A stretch of DNA of 12,049 nucleotides from an uncultured Eubacteriales bacterium (GCA_902478395.1 CABSKZ010000060.1:1-12049), one strand, 5' to 3'. Shown: positions 1-7,019, counted from the stretch's first letter. The notes: generated by a model not told the origin, from the sequence alone. Translations and numbers: made by a program.

Positions 1-440
1 GCGCGGACATACCCCTTATCCGTTGTGGTGGACTCAACGTAGAACCCACGCCCATAATAGAAGCGGACGAGCGGGAACGCCTTAGAGGCGGTGTGCAGAA
101 GCACCTTTTTAATGCCGCGTTCGCGCATGTCCGCATCAAACGCATTCATAATCGCTTTGCCGATGCCAAGATTCTGGTAGTTCACATCCACGCCAAAGCG
201 GGAGAGATAGGCCGTTTCATTATCTAAAATCTCGATGCGGACACTGCCGACTACTTTACCGTTCATATATGCCACATAGACGAGTTTATTTTCAATGTCC
301 TTTAAAACCGTTTCCTTTTTTTCGTGCAGGGCGGCGGTATCCGAAATCCCTGCTATTTTAATATAGTTGCCAAATGCCTGTTTGGTGATTTTTAGAATGC
401 TGTCTGCGTCCTCTGACGTGGCGCGCCTTACTTCAAACAT
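1..440 (-). CDS. GNAT-family N-acetyltransferase (3' end beyond window)
   Basis: Translating the minus strand from ATG at 440 gives 146 codons open to the window edge, so the C-terminus is missing. The protein begins MFEVRRATSEDADSILKI, the usual first strand and helix of a GNAT fold. The acetyl-CoA pyrophosphate-binding loop is visible as QNLGIGKA (about residues 92-99, the Q/RxxGxG/A motif), followed by the FYYGRGF element typical of the last conserved block. GNAT enzymes move an acetyl group from acetyl-CoA to an amine; the substrate cannot be read here. A Shine-Dalgarno-like AAGGGG lies 10 bases before the ATG. The gene starts 18 bases after the argF stop with no terminator between, so it is probably co-transcribed with argD-argF. 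A role in N-acetylglutamate formation is conceivable from context but is only inference; a protein or small-molecule acetylase unrelated to arginine is equally possible. Confidence 0.85.
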   Translation of the reverse strand, partial: MFEVRRATSEDADSILKITKQAFGNYIKIAGISDTAALHEKKETVLKDIENKLVYVAYMNGKVVGSVRIEILDNETAYLSRFGVDVNYQNLGIGKAIMNAFDADMRERGIKKVLLHTASKAFPLVRFYYGRGFYVESTTTDKGYVR

Positions 441-458
441 TGGTGCTGTTCCCCTTCC

Positions 459-1379
459 CTATTTCATCAGTTTTACCATGACGGCTTTTTGTGCGTGCAG
501 GCGGTTCTCCGCCTCGTCGAAGATGACGGACTGCGGCCCGTCGATGATGTCCTCCGTGACCTCATAACCCCGGTAAGCGGGGAGGCAGTGCAGGAATATC
601 GCGTCAGGCTTTGCTTTTGCGAACAATTCTTTGTTAACCCGGTATGGCTGAAATACCTTGATTTTCTGTTCTTTCTCCGCCTCCTGCCCCATGCTGACCC
701 AGGTATCGGTTATCACAACGTCGGCACCGGAAACTGCTTCTGCCGGGTCGTTTGTCAGGGTGATGACGCAGCCTGTTTCCGCAGCATCCTTTCTAGCCTT
801 TGCGGTGACATCCGGGCTGCATTCGTAGCCCTTCGGTGATGCGATGCTGATATCCATTCCAACTTTTGCACTGCCATAGAGCAGCGAATGGGCGATGTTG
901 TTACCATCCCCGACATAGGCCAGCTTTAGCCCTTTGAGTTTGCCTTTGTGTTCCAGTATTGTCTGGAAATCTGCCAATATCTGGCATGGGTGGACCAAAT
1001 CCGTCAGGCCGTTGATAATTGGGATGGAGCCATATTTTGCTAAATCTTCAACATCTGACTGGTCAAAAGTACGAATCATAATACCATCGAGAAAACGTGA
1101 CAGGACATTTGCGGTGTCATAGATAGATTCACCACGGCCGAGTTGAATATCGTTTGCGCTTAAAAACAGTGCACTGCCGCCCAACTGGTACATTCCAACC
1201 TCGAAGGAAACGCGCGTTCTTGTCGAGGATTTTGAAAAAATCATTCCGAGCGTTTTCCCTTTCAGTAAATGGTGGGCAACGCCCGCTTTCTGCTCCTGTT
1301 TGAGCTTGGCCGCAAGCGTAAGCGTATCTAAAATTTCTTCTGTCGTCCAATCGTGAAGTGTCAGTAAATGTTTTGCCAT
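459..1379 (-). CDS. argF: Ornithine carbamoyltransferase
   Basis: This enzyme joins carbamoyl phosphate to ornithine to give citrulline in cytoplasmic arginine synthesis. The 306-residue product has the usual family length. Family motifs seen: SSTRTR (51-56, carbamoyl phosphate binding), HPCQ (130-133), the ornithine-loop DTWVSMGQE (225-233) and HCLPAYRG (264-271, with the catalytic cysteine). The ATG at 1379 is preferred over an in-frame ATG at 1391: AAAGGA sits about 11 bases before the former but abuts the latter. The start overlaps the argD stop by one base (TAATG), which implies translational coupling. A catabolic (arcB-type) role cannot be excluded by motif alone, but linkage to argD and the upstream ARG boxes favour the anabolic enzyme. 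Confidence 0.96.
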   Translation of the reverse strand: MAKHLLTLHDWTTEEILDTLTLAAKLKQEQKAGVAHHLLKGKTLGMIFSKSSTRTRVSFEVGMYQLGGSALFLSANDIQLGRGESIYDTANVLSRFLDGIMIRTFDQSDVEDLAKYGSIPIINGLTDLVHPCQILADFQTILEHKGKLKGLKLAYVGDGNNIAHSLLYGSAKVGMDISIASPKGYECSPDVTAKARKDAAETGCVITLTNDPAEAVSGADVVITDTWVSMGQEAEKEQKIKVFQPYRVNKELFAKAKPDAIFLHCLPAYRGYEVTEDIIDGPQSVIFDEAENRLHAQKAVMVKLMK

Positions 1380-2569
1380 TATTCCATACATCCTTTCAAA
1401 ACCATAATGAATCCGTCTATATCATCCTTTGTCACAACCAGCGGAGGCAGAAGACGGAGAATGCCGGTTCCCACCGCGCCAACGAGATAGTGTTTTTCAA
1501 ATAGCTTAGCCTGCACATCTTTCGCAATAGGGGAGGAAAATTCGACACCGAGCATCAATCCGTTTCCGCGGACCTCCTTGATGCACCCAGTTTTCTTTGC
1601 AAGATTCATGAGCTGTTCCTTGAAATACAGGCCCATTTCCGCACAATGTGCGACAAGATGGTCTTGCAGCAATGCAGAAAAAACCGCGTTGCCCGCGCAG
1701 GTCGCGAGCGGATTCCCGCCAAAGGTCGTCCCGTGATCGCCCGGCTCAAATGCCGAAGCGGCAAATTGTTTCGCGCAGACCGCGCCGATGGGAACGCCGC
1801 CGCCAAGCGCCTTGGCGAGCGTAAAGATATCCGGCTCAATACTATACTGTTCATAGGCGAACAGCGTTCCGGTGCGTCCCATTCCGGTCTGGACCTCATC
1901 TATGATGAGAAGGATGTCCTTATCATCACACAGCTTCCGGATGCTTCGGATATATTCCTTATCCACGGGATGAACGCCGCTTTCGCCCTGCACCAGTTCT
2001 AAAAGAATGGCGGCGGTGTTTTCATTCACCGCTTGGGTCAGCGCATTCAAATCGTTGATGGGTACATGGTGGAACCCAGGGGTAAGCGGTTGGTACGGCT
2101 TTTGATATTTTTCCTGACCAGTCGCGGCGACAGTTGCCAGCGTCCGGCCGTGGAAGGAATTTACTAGCGTTATGATTTCATTTTTGTGTGCGTTTCCTTT
2201 TTTATAGTGATAGATTTTGGCGAGCTTAATCGCTCCCTCATTTGCCTCCGCACCGGAATTAGCAAAAAAGACACGGTCCGCACAGGAGTGTTCTGCAATC
2301 GTTTTTGCCAGGACCGCCTGATTTTCGATATAATACAGGCTAGAGGTGTGGAGCAGCTTTTCCACCTGCTCTTTCAGTGCATTCACCAGGTCTGGATGGC
2401 TGTGCCCAAGGACGCTGACAGCAATCCCGGCCATGAAATCCTTATACTCTGTCCCGTCCGTACTATAGAGATTTATGCCTTTGCCATGTGTAAAGGCAAC
2501 AGGGACCCGTTTCCCGAATGTATTCATATAATAGGTCTCGTCCAGTTTCATAATTTCATTCAGCTGCAT
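1379..2569 (-). CDS. argD: Acetylornithine aminotransferase (class III PLP aminotransferase)
   Basis: The enzyme transfers an amino group from glutamate to N-acetylglutamate semialdehyde, giving N-acetylornithine in arginine synthesis; many homologues also act in lysine synthesis. The 396-residue protein is full length for the family. Seen in the sequence: the cofactor phosphate-binding segment NSGAEANEGAIK (104-115), FHGRT (139-143), the IIDEVQTGMGRTG block with the PLP-ring aspartate (D224), and the Schiff-base lysine K253 in TLAKALGGGVPIGA. The N-terminus MQLNEIMKLDETYYMNTFG matches typical ArgD starts, and GTGAGGT lies about 7 bases upstream of the ATG. It is the first gene of an argD-argF-GNAT unit. 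argC, argJ and argB are not in the window, so the biosynthetic set is split or lies elsewhere. The promoter carries two ARG boxes, so repression by arginine is likely. Confidence 0.96.
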   Translation of the reverse strand: MQLNEIMKLDETYYMNTFGKRVPVAFTHGKGINLYSTDGTEYKDFMAGIAVSVLGHSHPDLVNALKEQVEKLLHTSSLYYIENQAVLAKTIAEHSCADRVFFANSGAEANEGAIKLAKIYHYKKGNAHKNEIITLVNSFHGRTLATVAATGQEKYQKPYQPLTPGFHHVPINDLNALTQAVNENTAAILLELVQGESGVHPVDKEYIRSIRKLCDDKDILLIIDEVQTGMGRTGTLFAYEQYSIEPDIFTLAKALGGGVPIGAVCAKQFAASAFEPGDHGTTFGGNPLATCAGNAVFSALLQDHLVAHCAEMGLYFKEQLMNLAKKTGCIKEVRGNGLMLGVEFSSPIAKDVQAKLFEKHYLVGAVGTGILRLLPPLVVTKDDIDGFIMVLKGCME

Positions 2570-2593
2570 TTTTCATACCTCACTTTTGTCATC

Positions 2594-2631
2594 TTAGTAT
2601 AATTATACACCGGAATGAATAATTATGCAAT
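2594..2631. promoter_or_regulatory. Two tandem ARG boxes (ArgR/AhrC operator)
   Basis: Box 1, 2614-2631, reads AATGAATAATTATGCAAT and agrees closely with the ARG consensus TNTGNATWWWWATNCANA and with the Bacillus form CATGAATAAAAATKCAAK. Box 2, 2594-2611, reads TTAGTATAATTATACACC and keeps the inner core except for a few positions. Two bases separate the 18-mers, so their centres are 20 bases apart, close to the two-turn spacing of enterobacterial ArgR operators. The pair covers the -35 to -10 region of the argD promoter. ArgR itself is not in the window. Confidence 0.75.
2602..2630 (-). promoter_or_regulatory. Sigma-A-type promoter of argD
   Basis: On the minus strand a -10 TATAAT (2607-2602) is spaced 17 bases from a -35 candidate TTGCAT (2630-2625). 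The -10 is perfect and the -35 keeps only the TTG. The expected start of transcription is near 2595, giving a short leader of about 25 bases before the argD ATG. Both elements are inside or next to the ARG boxes, as expected for a repressible promoter. Confidence 0.7.
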
Positions 2632-2678
2632 AGGAATTTATAAAAAATTTTAAATGTAAGGTAAGATATTCCATAATC

Positions 2679-2694
2679 TTGTCAAATATGACAA
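2679..2694. repeat. Perfect inverted repeat TTGTCA-N4-TGACAA between divergent promoters
   Basis: TTGTCA (2679-2684) and TGACAA (2689-2694) are separated by AATA. The palindrome is AT-rich, lacks a following T-run and lies between the argD promoter and the regulator promoter, about 50 bases from either -35. This is an operator-like shape, but I do not recognise the factor; the neighbouring CdaR-type regulator is one candidate. Confidence 0.4.
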
Positions 2695-2743
2695 AGAAAT
2701 TTATTTATTTTGTCTATTTTTTTGCGAAATTGTTAAGTTTGTC

Positions 2744-2772
2744 TTGCAAAATGTTGAAAAAAAAGGTATGAT
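2744..2772 (+). promoter_or_regulatory. Promoter of the regulator-ftsEX operon
   Basis: TTGCAA (2744-2749) and TATGAT (2767-2772) are separated by exactly 17 bases, matching 4 of 6 and 5 of 6 consensus positions for a housekeeping sigma factor. Transcription would start near 2779, leaving a leader of about 105 bases before the regulator start codon. Confidence 0.65.
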
Positions 2773-2798
2773 ATAAGATAGAATGATATAGCATTTAT

Positions 2799-2847
2799 GC
2801 TTTCCTGGATAACTGCGGTATCTCCGGGGGACGCGAACGGGGAAAGC
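2799..2847 (+). ncRNA. Structured 5' leader upstream of the regulator gene (unclassified)
   Basis: The leader contains GCTTTCC (2799-2805) pairing with GGAAAGC (2841-2847). Inside is a smaller stem GATA (2808-2811) with TATC (2819-2822), extendable by G2807-C2824 with one bulged base, and the purine-rich run CCGGGGGACGCGAACGG. I could not match it to any riboswitch class I know (c-di-GMP, c-di-AMP, ZTP, fluoride, THF and TPP were considered). It may be an unclassified regulatory leader or simply a structured untranslated region. Confidence 0.3.
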
Positions 2848-2885
2848 TTTTTAGTATACGGCCCACGGGCAGAATGGAGGAAACT

Positions 2886-3965
2886 ATGTTAGGTGAAGTA
2901 TTTCAGCCGGTACTAGAGCAAATGAAGATTGTTGCGCATAAGACTATGGGGGTATTGAACAACGCCGGCGCGGTCATCGCCAATATTGACGAACCATTGG
3001 ACGAAGACCTTGCGTATGAGGCAGTGACCAATGCGGAGATCAACGGCAAGCCCTATACGATTAAGGAATTTACTTTTGTCGCAATTGGCGCACGTAATCT
3101 GTTAGAATACGTGATATATGTGAAGGGGGATGATGCGGATACCCAGAAGTTTTGCGTTTTGCTTTCCGTATCATTGTCAAATTTGCAGCTGCACTGTGCC
3201 GATAAATATGATAAATCGAGCTATTTGAAAAATGTTTTGCAGGGGAATGTTCTTCCTGGCGACATCTATCTGCGATCGGGAGAACTGCAGATAGATGTGG
3301 AAATTCCACGTCTGGTGTTTATCGTGCAGATTCCGAAATCGTATGAGATGTCGGTTCAGCATATTTTGCAGAACATGTTTCCAGAACAGGACTTTATCAT
3401 TAATATTGATAATCTGAATATCGTGCTTGTCAAGGCACTGACCGCACCATTTACCAAAGACGGCGCGCAGAAGATCGCCAAAAGCATCGTGGAGACCATC
3501 AGTTCGGAGTTGATGCTGCAGGTTTATGTGGGCTACGGGACACCCACGGACTCCATTAAAGACATTGCCCGTTCCTATTCCGAAGCGCAGCTTGCGCTGG
3601 AAATTGGGAGAGTGTTCGACGGGGACAAATATATTTTGAGCTATGACACGCTGGGCATCGGCCGGCTGATTTACCAGCTGCCGAGCAAGCTGTGCGAATT
3701 GTTTCTGGACGAAATATTCAAAAAAGAGAGCCTCGATGTTCTGGACGATGAGACGCTCCAGACCATATATAAGTTCTTTGAAAACAATCTGAATGTGAGT
3801 GAGACCTCACGCCAGTTGTTTGTACACCGCAATACGCTGGTGTACCGTTTGGATAAAATTGAACGCCTGACCGGCCTGGATCTGCGGAAATTCGATGATG
3901 CGGTTGTCTTTAAGGTGGCGATTCTGGTCAATAAATATTTGAATGCGAATCCGTCCAAATTTTAA
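2886..3965 (+). CDS. CdaR/PucR-type transcriptional regulator with C-terminal helix-turn-helix
   Basis: The 359-residue product ends in the helix-turn-helix typical of CdaR/PucR regulators: NLNVSETSRQLFVHRNTLVY followed by RLDKIERLTGLDLRKFDDA (about residues 300-338). The middle part (about 140-280) resembles the degenerate GGDEF-like domain of this group. The N-terminal 130 residues have no motif I recognise and would be the sensory part. No membrane segment is visible, so it acts in the cytoplasm. The start is ATG 2886: GGAGG (2876-2880) lies 5 bases upstream, whereas an earlier in-frame ATG at 2874 overlaps that site itself. It is the first gene of an operon with ftsE (30-base gap) and ftsX. 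Family members sense sugar diacids, purines or amino acids; the ligand and targets here are unknown, and control of its own operon is an inference. Confidence 0.87.
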   Translation: MLGEVFQPVLEQMKIVAHKTMGVLNNAGAVIANIDEPLDEDLAYEAVTNAEINGKPYTIKEFTFVAIGARNLLEYVIYVKGDDADTQKFCVLLSVSLSNLQLHCADKYDKSSYLKNVLQGNVLPGDIYLRSGELQIDVEIPRLVFIVQIPKSYEMSVQHILQNMFPEQDFIINIDNLNIVLVKALTAPFTKDGAQKIAKSIVETISSELMLQVYVGYGTPTDSIKDIARSYSEAQLALEIGRVFDGDKYILSYDTLGIGRLIYQLPSKLCELFLDEIFKKESLDVLDDETLQTIYKFFENNLNVSETSRQLFVHRNTLVYRLDKIERLTGLDLRKFDDAVVFKVAILVNKYLNANPSKF

Positions 3966-3995
3966 GGACGCGGCAACAATACAGGGGTGTAGATT

Positions 3996-4682
3996 TTGAT
4001 TATTTTCAGTAATGTGTCTAAGACATATGAGAATGGCACAAAAGCGCTTGACAATGTGAGTTTTTTCATTGACCGGGGCGAGTTCGTGTTTGTCGTGGGG
4101 CCGAGCGGTGCAGGAAAATCCACGCTGATTAAGCTTCTGATGCACGAGGAAACCGCAACGAGCGGTGATGTGATTATCAATAACGTTAACGTGGGTTCCC
4201 TCCGGCAGAAGGAAATTCCCTATCTAAGGCGGAGCATGGGTGTTGTGTTTCAAGATTTTCGGTTGCTGCCGAAAAAGACTGTGTATGAAAACGTGTCCTT
4301 TGCAATGGAAATTGTCGGTGCGTCCAAACGGGAAATGCGGCGGCAAGTTCCAAATGTGCTGAGCATGGTGGGCCTTTCCCACAAGGCAAAGATGCTTCCC
4401 AGCCAGCTTTCGGGTGGGGAGCAGCAGCGGGTTGTGCTTGCGCGTGCTCTGGCCAACAATCCTGCGCTTTTGATTGCCGACGAGCCAACCGGAAACTTAA
4501 ACCCCAAAACAGCGATGGAAATAGTGGAACTGCTCGACGACATCAATAAACGGGGAACAACGGTAATTATGGCAACACACGCTAAAGATATTGTAGATAG
4601 CATGAAAAAACGCGTCATAGCCATTGAGGACGGCGTTATTGCGCGCGACGAAGCCAGGGGAGAGTACGGGTATGAAAATTAG
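3996..4682 (+). CDS. ftsE: Cell-division ABC transporter ATP-binding protein FtsE
   Basis: FtsE is the cytoplasmic ATPase of the FtsEX complex, which drives peptidoglycan hydrolases at the envelope during division or elongation rather than carrying a solute. The 228-residue protein is of normal length. Motifs: Walker A GPSGAGKST (35-43), Q-loop VVFQDFRLLP with Q86, ABC signature LSGGEQQR (138-145), Walker B LLIADEPTGNL (158-168) and the switch histidine H195 in MATHAKD. The opening MIIFSNVSKTYENGTKALD is characteristic of FtsE. The start is TTG at 3996, preceded at 8 bases by AGGGG; no ATG lies at a suitable place. The last 11 bases overlap ftsX, which starts in another frame. Confidence 0.95.
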   Translation: MIIFSNVSKTYENGTKALDNVSFFIDRGEFVFVVGPSGAGKSTLIKLLMHEETATSGDVIINNVNVGSLRQKEIPYLRRSMGVVFQDFRLLPKKTVYENVSFAMEIVGASKREMRRQVPNVLSMVGLSHKAKMLPSQLSGGEQQRVVLARALANNPALLIADEPTGNLNPKTAMEIVELLDDINKRGTTVIMATHAKDIVDSMKKRVIAIEDGVIARDEARGEYGYEN

Positions 4683-5562
4683 CAGATTCAAATACTATTT
4701 CCGGGAAGCGAGCAGAAATGTATTCTCAAACGGCTGGATGAGCCTCGCGTCGATTTTCACAGTGATAGCCTGCCTGCTGGTGTTTGGCCTGTTCATGGTT
4801 TTATCAGTGAATATGAACTACATTGCCCAGCAGTTGGAGGGCGATTATGAGATTTTGCTGGTGATTGACGAAAACACACCGCAGGATCAGGTGGCGGCGC
4901 TGGGAGAAAAAATCCGTCAGGTGCAGAATGTTTCGGAGGTTGAGTTGTCATCAAAGGATGAAAGGCTTGCCGACTTAAAAGAGGACTTTGGAGCCGATGC
5001 CGCCATACTCGATGGATATGAAAGTGATAATCCGCTTCGGGACAGATACCGGGTAAAGCTTGTAGATCTGACGCAATCTGAACAGACTGTGCAGGAACTG
5101 GAAACGCTACCTGGCGTGGTGAAAATTATTCGGAATGAGGCAACCATACATAAATTGACCTCAATGACGAGTTTTCTTGGCCACATCAGCATTTGGGTGA
5201 TGGTTGCGCTTGTTGTGATATCGGTGTTTATCATTTCGAATACCATTAAACTGACGGTGTTTGCGCGGCGGAAAGAAATCAATATTATGAAATATGTCGG
5301 CGCCACAGACTGGTTCATACGCTGGCCGTTCATCATTGAAGGCATTATGATAGGTGTGACGGGTTCATTGCTGGCGCTGGTGCTTGTGCTGGTTGGCTAC
5401 AATGGAATCGTCAGCTTGCTCGGTTCGCTGGAAATTATGTTCTTAAGATTTAAACCGCTGCACCAGCTTTTGCTTGTGCTGATATCTACCTTCTTGGGCA
5501 TGGGAATTCTGCTCGGAGGATTAGGGAGCCTGATTTCCGTCAGAAAGCATTTGAAGGTTTAA
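4672..5562 (+). CDS. ftsX: Cell-division protein FtsX, permease-like subunit
   Basis: FtsX is the four-pass membrane partner of FtsE; its large outer loop recruits or activates a murein hydrolase. The 296-residue product shows one N-terminal membrane segment (about 24-46), a long extracytoplasmic domain (about 50-165) with the family-typical stretch GDYEILLVIDENTPQDQV, and three further membrane segments (about 172-192, 219-243 and 264-287). The FARRKEINIMKYVGATDWFI segment between TM2 and TM3 is a hallmark of the FtsX family. The start is ATG 4672, within the ftsE end, with AGGGGAG about 8 bases upstream; an ATG at 4624 would add 16 residues that lie wholly in ftsE and look non-native. An intrinsic terminator follows 20 bases after the stop. 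No hydrolase or carboxy-terminal protease gene, often linked to ftsEX in Firmicutes, is adjacent. Confidence 0.95.
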   Translation: MKISRFKYYFREASRNVFSNGWMSLASIFTVIACLLVFGLFMVLSVNMNYIAQQLEGDYEILLVIDENTPQDQVAALGEKIRQVQNVSEVELSSKDERLADLKEDFGADAAILDGYESDNPLRDRYRVKLVDLTQSEQTVQELETLPGVVKIIRNEATIHKLTSMTSFLGHISIWVMVALVVISVFIISNTIKLTVFARRKEINIMKYVGATDWFIRWPFIIEGIMIGVTGSLLALVLVLVGYNGIVSLLGSLEIMFLRFKPLHQLLLVLISTFLGMGILLGGLGSLISVRKHLKV

Positions 5563-5581
5563 CCGATTTGTTCTAAAAATG

Positions 5582-5608
5582 AAAAGCCCAGATTTTTCCG
5601 GGCTTTTT
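5582..5608 (+). terminator. Intrinsic terminator of the regulator-ftsEX operon
   Basis: AAAAGCCC (5582-5589) pairs with GGGCTTTT (5600-5607) around a 10-base loop, and the 3' arm runs into TTTTT. It starts 19 bases after the ftsX stop codon, closing the operon. Confidence 0.88.
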
Positions 5609-5918
5609 CTCTTGTAAAAATATGCCGCCTTAAACCACCGCGCTCCTATAGGACAAAGAGAGAACTGGAAGGCCGTAAGAAATAGACGGTAAGTGAACAA
5701 GGATTGTCAATCATCTGTATGATATAAGTTAAATATATTGTAAAATGAGGGGACGTTATGGCAGTTTGTTAGAATTACACTTTTTCGCTGAAACGGGGAA
5801 GCAACATAAAAAGTTCAGAAAAAATGTAACAAATTAGAATATTTAAAAAATAGCCTCATATGGACTGCTTAAAAATAATATCCTCTTATAGAGGAATAAA
5901 AGTAAAGGAGAAGATAAC
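5609..5918. other. AT-rich intergenic stretch, no gene seen
   Basis: About 310 bases separate the ftsX terminator from the next start codon. Three weak items are visible. TTGTCA at 5704-5709 looks like a -35 but no good -10 stands at 16-18 bases from it. A GAGGGG (5747-5752) five bases before ATG 5758 opens a frame that stops after four codons. A small perfect hairpin TCCTC-N5-GAGGA lies at 5881-5895, just ahead of the ribosome-binding site AAAGGAG (5904-5910) of the membrane-protein gene. The promoter of that gene must lie here but I cannot place it with confidence. Confidence 0.5.
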
Positions 5919-7016
5919 ATGAATATTGAACAGAAAACGAATGATTCGCCTATTTCCATTGTAGCGGCGCTGCTGTTTGTAGCCTCCGCCGTGCAGAGAC
6001 TCAGCTTTTTTCAGACTGGTTTTTCCATGATTACGCTGGTTGAACTGGCTGCGTTTGTCCTTTTTGCGGTTCTTTTGTTTATGAAGAGACGGGATAAGCT
6101 GCTTTTGCTCCCAGTGGCACTTTTGAGCGTAATGGACCTTTATGCGGCGATGACAATCAGAGTTGGTCTTTTAATTTTATCAAACGTGATAAGCCTGCTC
6201 GCGTCATTGTCCATGCTCGCAATTGTGGCAGCCGTTGCAACCGATTACCTGCCGCAGTACAGGGAAAAAGCGAAACAGCTTTGGTTTCTTCCGGGTATTC
6301 TTTTTATTTTAATCCTTTTCATAAATATTTTTTCGCGCCTTTTCTTCCGCATCTCTGCTAATATGCTCTCGCTCGTGCTGCAAGGGGCCGGTTATTTTCT
6401 GGCGGCGATGTGGATTGCACGTTCCGATGGATATTCAACACAGCAGACGTCTGGTACAAAAACGGTTGCCGGTGCACAAAACGGCGATGGATACTGTGAT
6501 ATGCTAAAGTGTATTCTGCTTCTGCTGTTCACTTTCGGTATTTACTATTATGTCTGGATTTACCGCACGACCGCTTATTTAAACCGTGTGGAAGGAGAAG
6601 AGCCACGCATTCCGGTGAATAAGCTGCTGTTGTGTATGTTTGTTCCTTTCTATTCCATCTACTGGATGTATCAGAGCGCGCAGCGGCTCGATAAGCTGGC
6701 AAATTCGAAGGGAATCAAATCCGACCTCAGCGTTATTTGCCTGGTTTTGGCCTTTTTTGTCGGGATTATCCCACCCATGCTGATGCAGGATAAAATCAAT
6801 ACGATTGCCGGTATTGAAAACGGCACTGTTACAGTGGAACCGCAGACGGCAACAGCAGCATCGGCGACAACGGCAAATACAGCAAATACGGCTGCTGCCC
6901 CCAAGGTCACCCTTGGCGTAGCCGAAGAATTGAAGAGGTATAAAGAACTGCTTGACAGCGGTGTCCTCACACAGGAAGAATTTGATAAAATGAAAAAACA
7001 ACTGCTTGGGTTATAA
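5919..7016 (+). CDS. Multi-pass membrane protein with DUF4234-like and SHOCT domains
   Basis: The 365-residue protein has no known reaction. It opens with a run of about five hydrophobic segments (roughly 11-28, 36-54, 59-78, 82-108 and 122-165). A second membrane module (about 192-296) resembles DUF4234: it contains LLLFTFGIYYYVWIYRTTAY, then VNKLLLCMFVPFYSIYWMYQ and a final hydrophobic stretch. A low-complexity Ala/Thr-rich linker (about 304-330) follows, and the last 30 residues, VAEELKRYKELLDSGVLTQ and EEFDKMKKQLL, are a clear SHOCT domain, a short helical module often found at protein C-termini. The ATG at 5919 has AAAGGAG 8 bases upstream. The gene stands alone between terminators. An envelope role is inference from the membrane segments only; similar architectures are widespread and uncharacterised in Firmicutes. 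Confidence 0.85.
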   Translation: MNIEQKTNDSPISIVAALLFVASAVQRLSFFQTGFSMITLVELAAFVLFAVLLFMKRRDKLLLLPVALLSVMDLYAAMTIRVGLLILSNVISLLASLSMLAIVAAVATDYLPQYREKAKQLWFLPGILFILILFINIFSRLFFRISANMLSLVLQGAGYFLAAMWIARSDGYSTQQTSGTKTVAGAQNGDGYCDMLKCILLLLFTFGIYYYVWIYRTTAYLNRVEGEEPRIPVNKLLLCMFVPFYSIYWMYQSAQRLDKLANSKGIKSDLSVICLVLAFFVGIIPPMLMQDKINTIAGIENGTVTVEPQTATAASATTANTANTAAAPKVTLGVAEELKRYKELLDSGVLTQEEFDKMKKQLLGL

Positions 7017-7019
7017 AAG

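Noticed and set aside
2799..2870. Known riboswitch (c-di-GMP, c-di-AMP, ZTP, fluoride, THF, TPP or other common class)
   Set aside because: The conserved core sequences of these classes, as I know them, are not present; only generic stems can be seen.
2797..2892. 31-codon open frame in the regulator leader, taken as a gene
   Set aside because: No ribosome-binding site precedes ATG 2797, and the frame may be open by chance; kept only as part of the leader finding.
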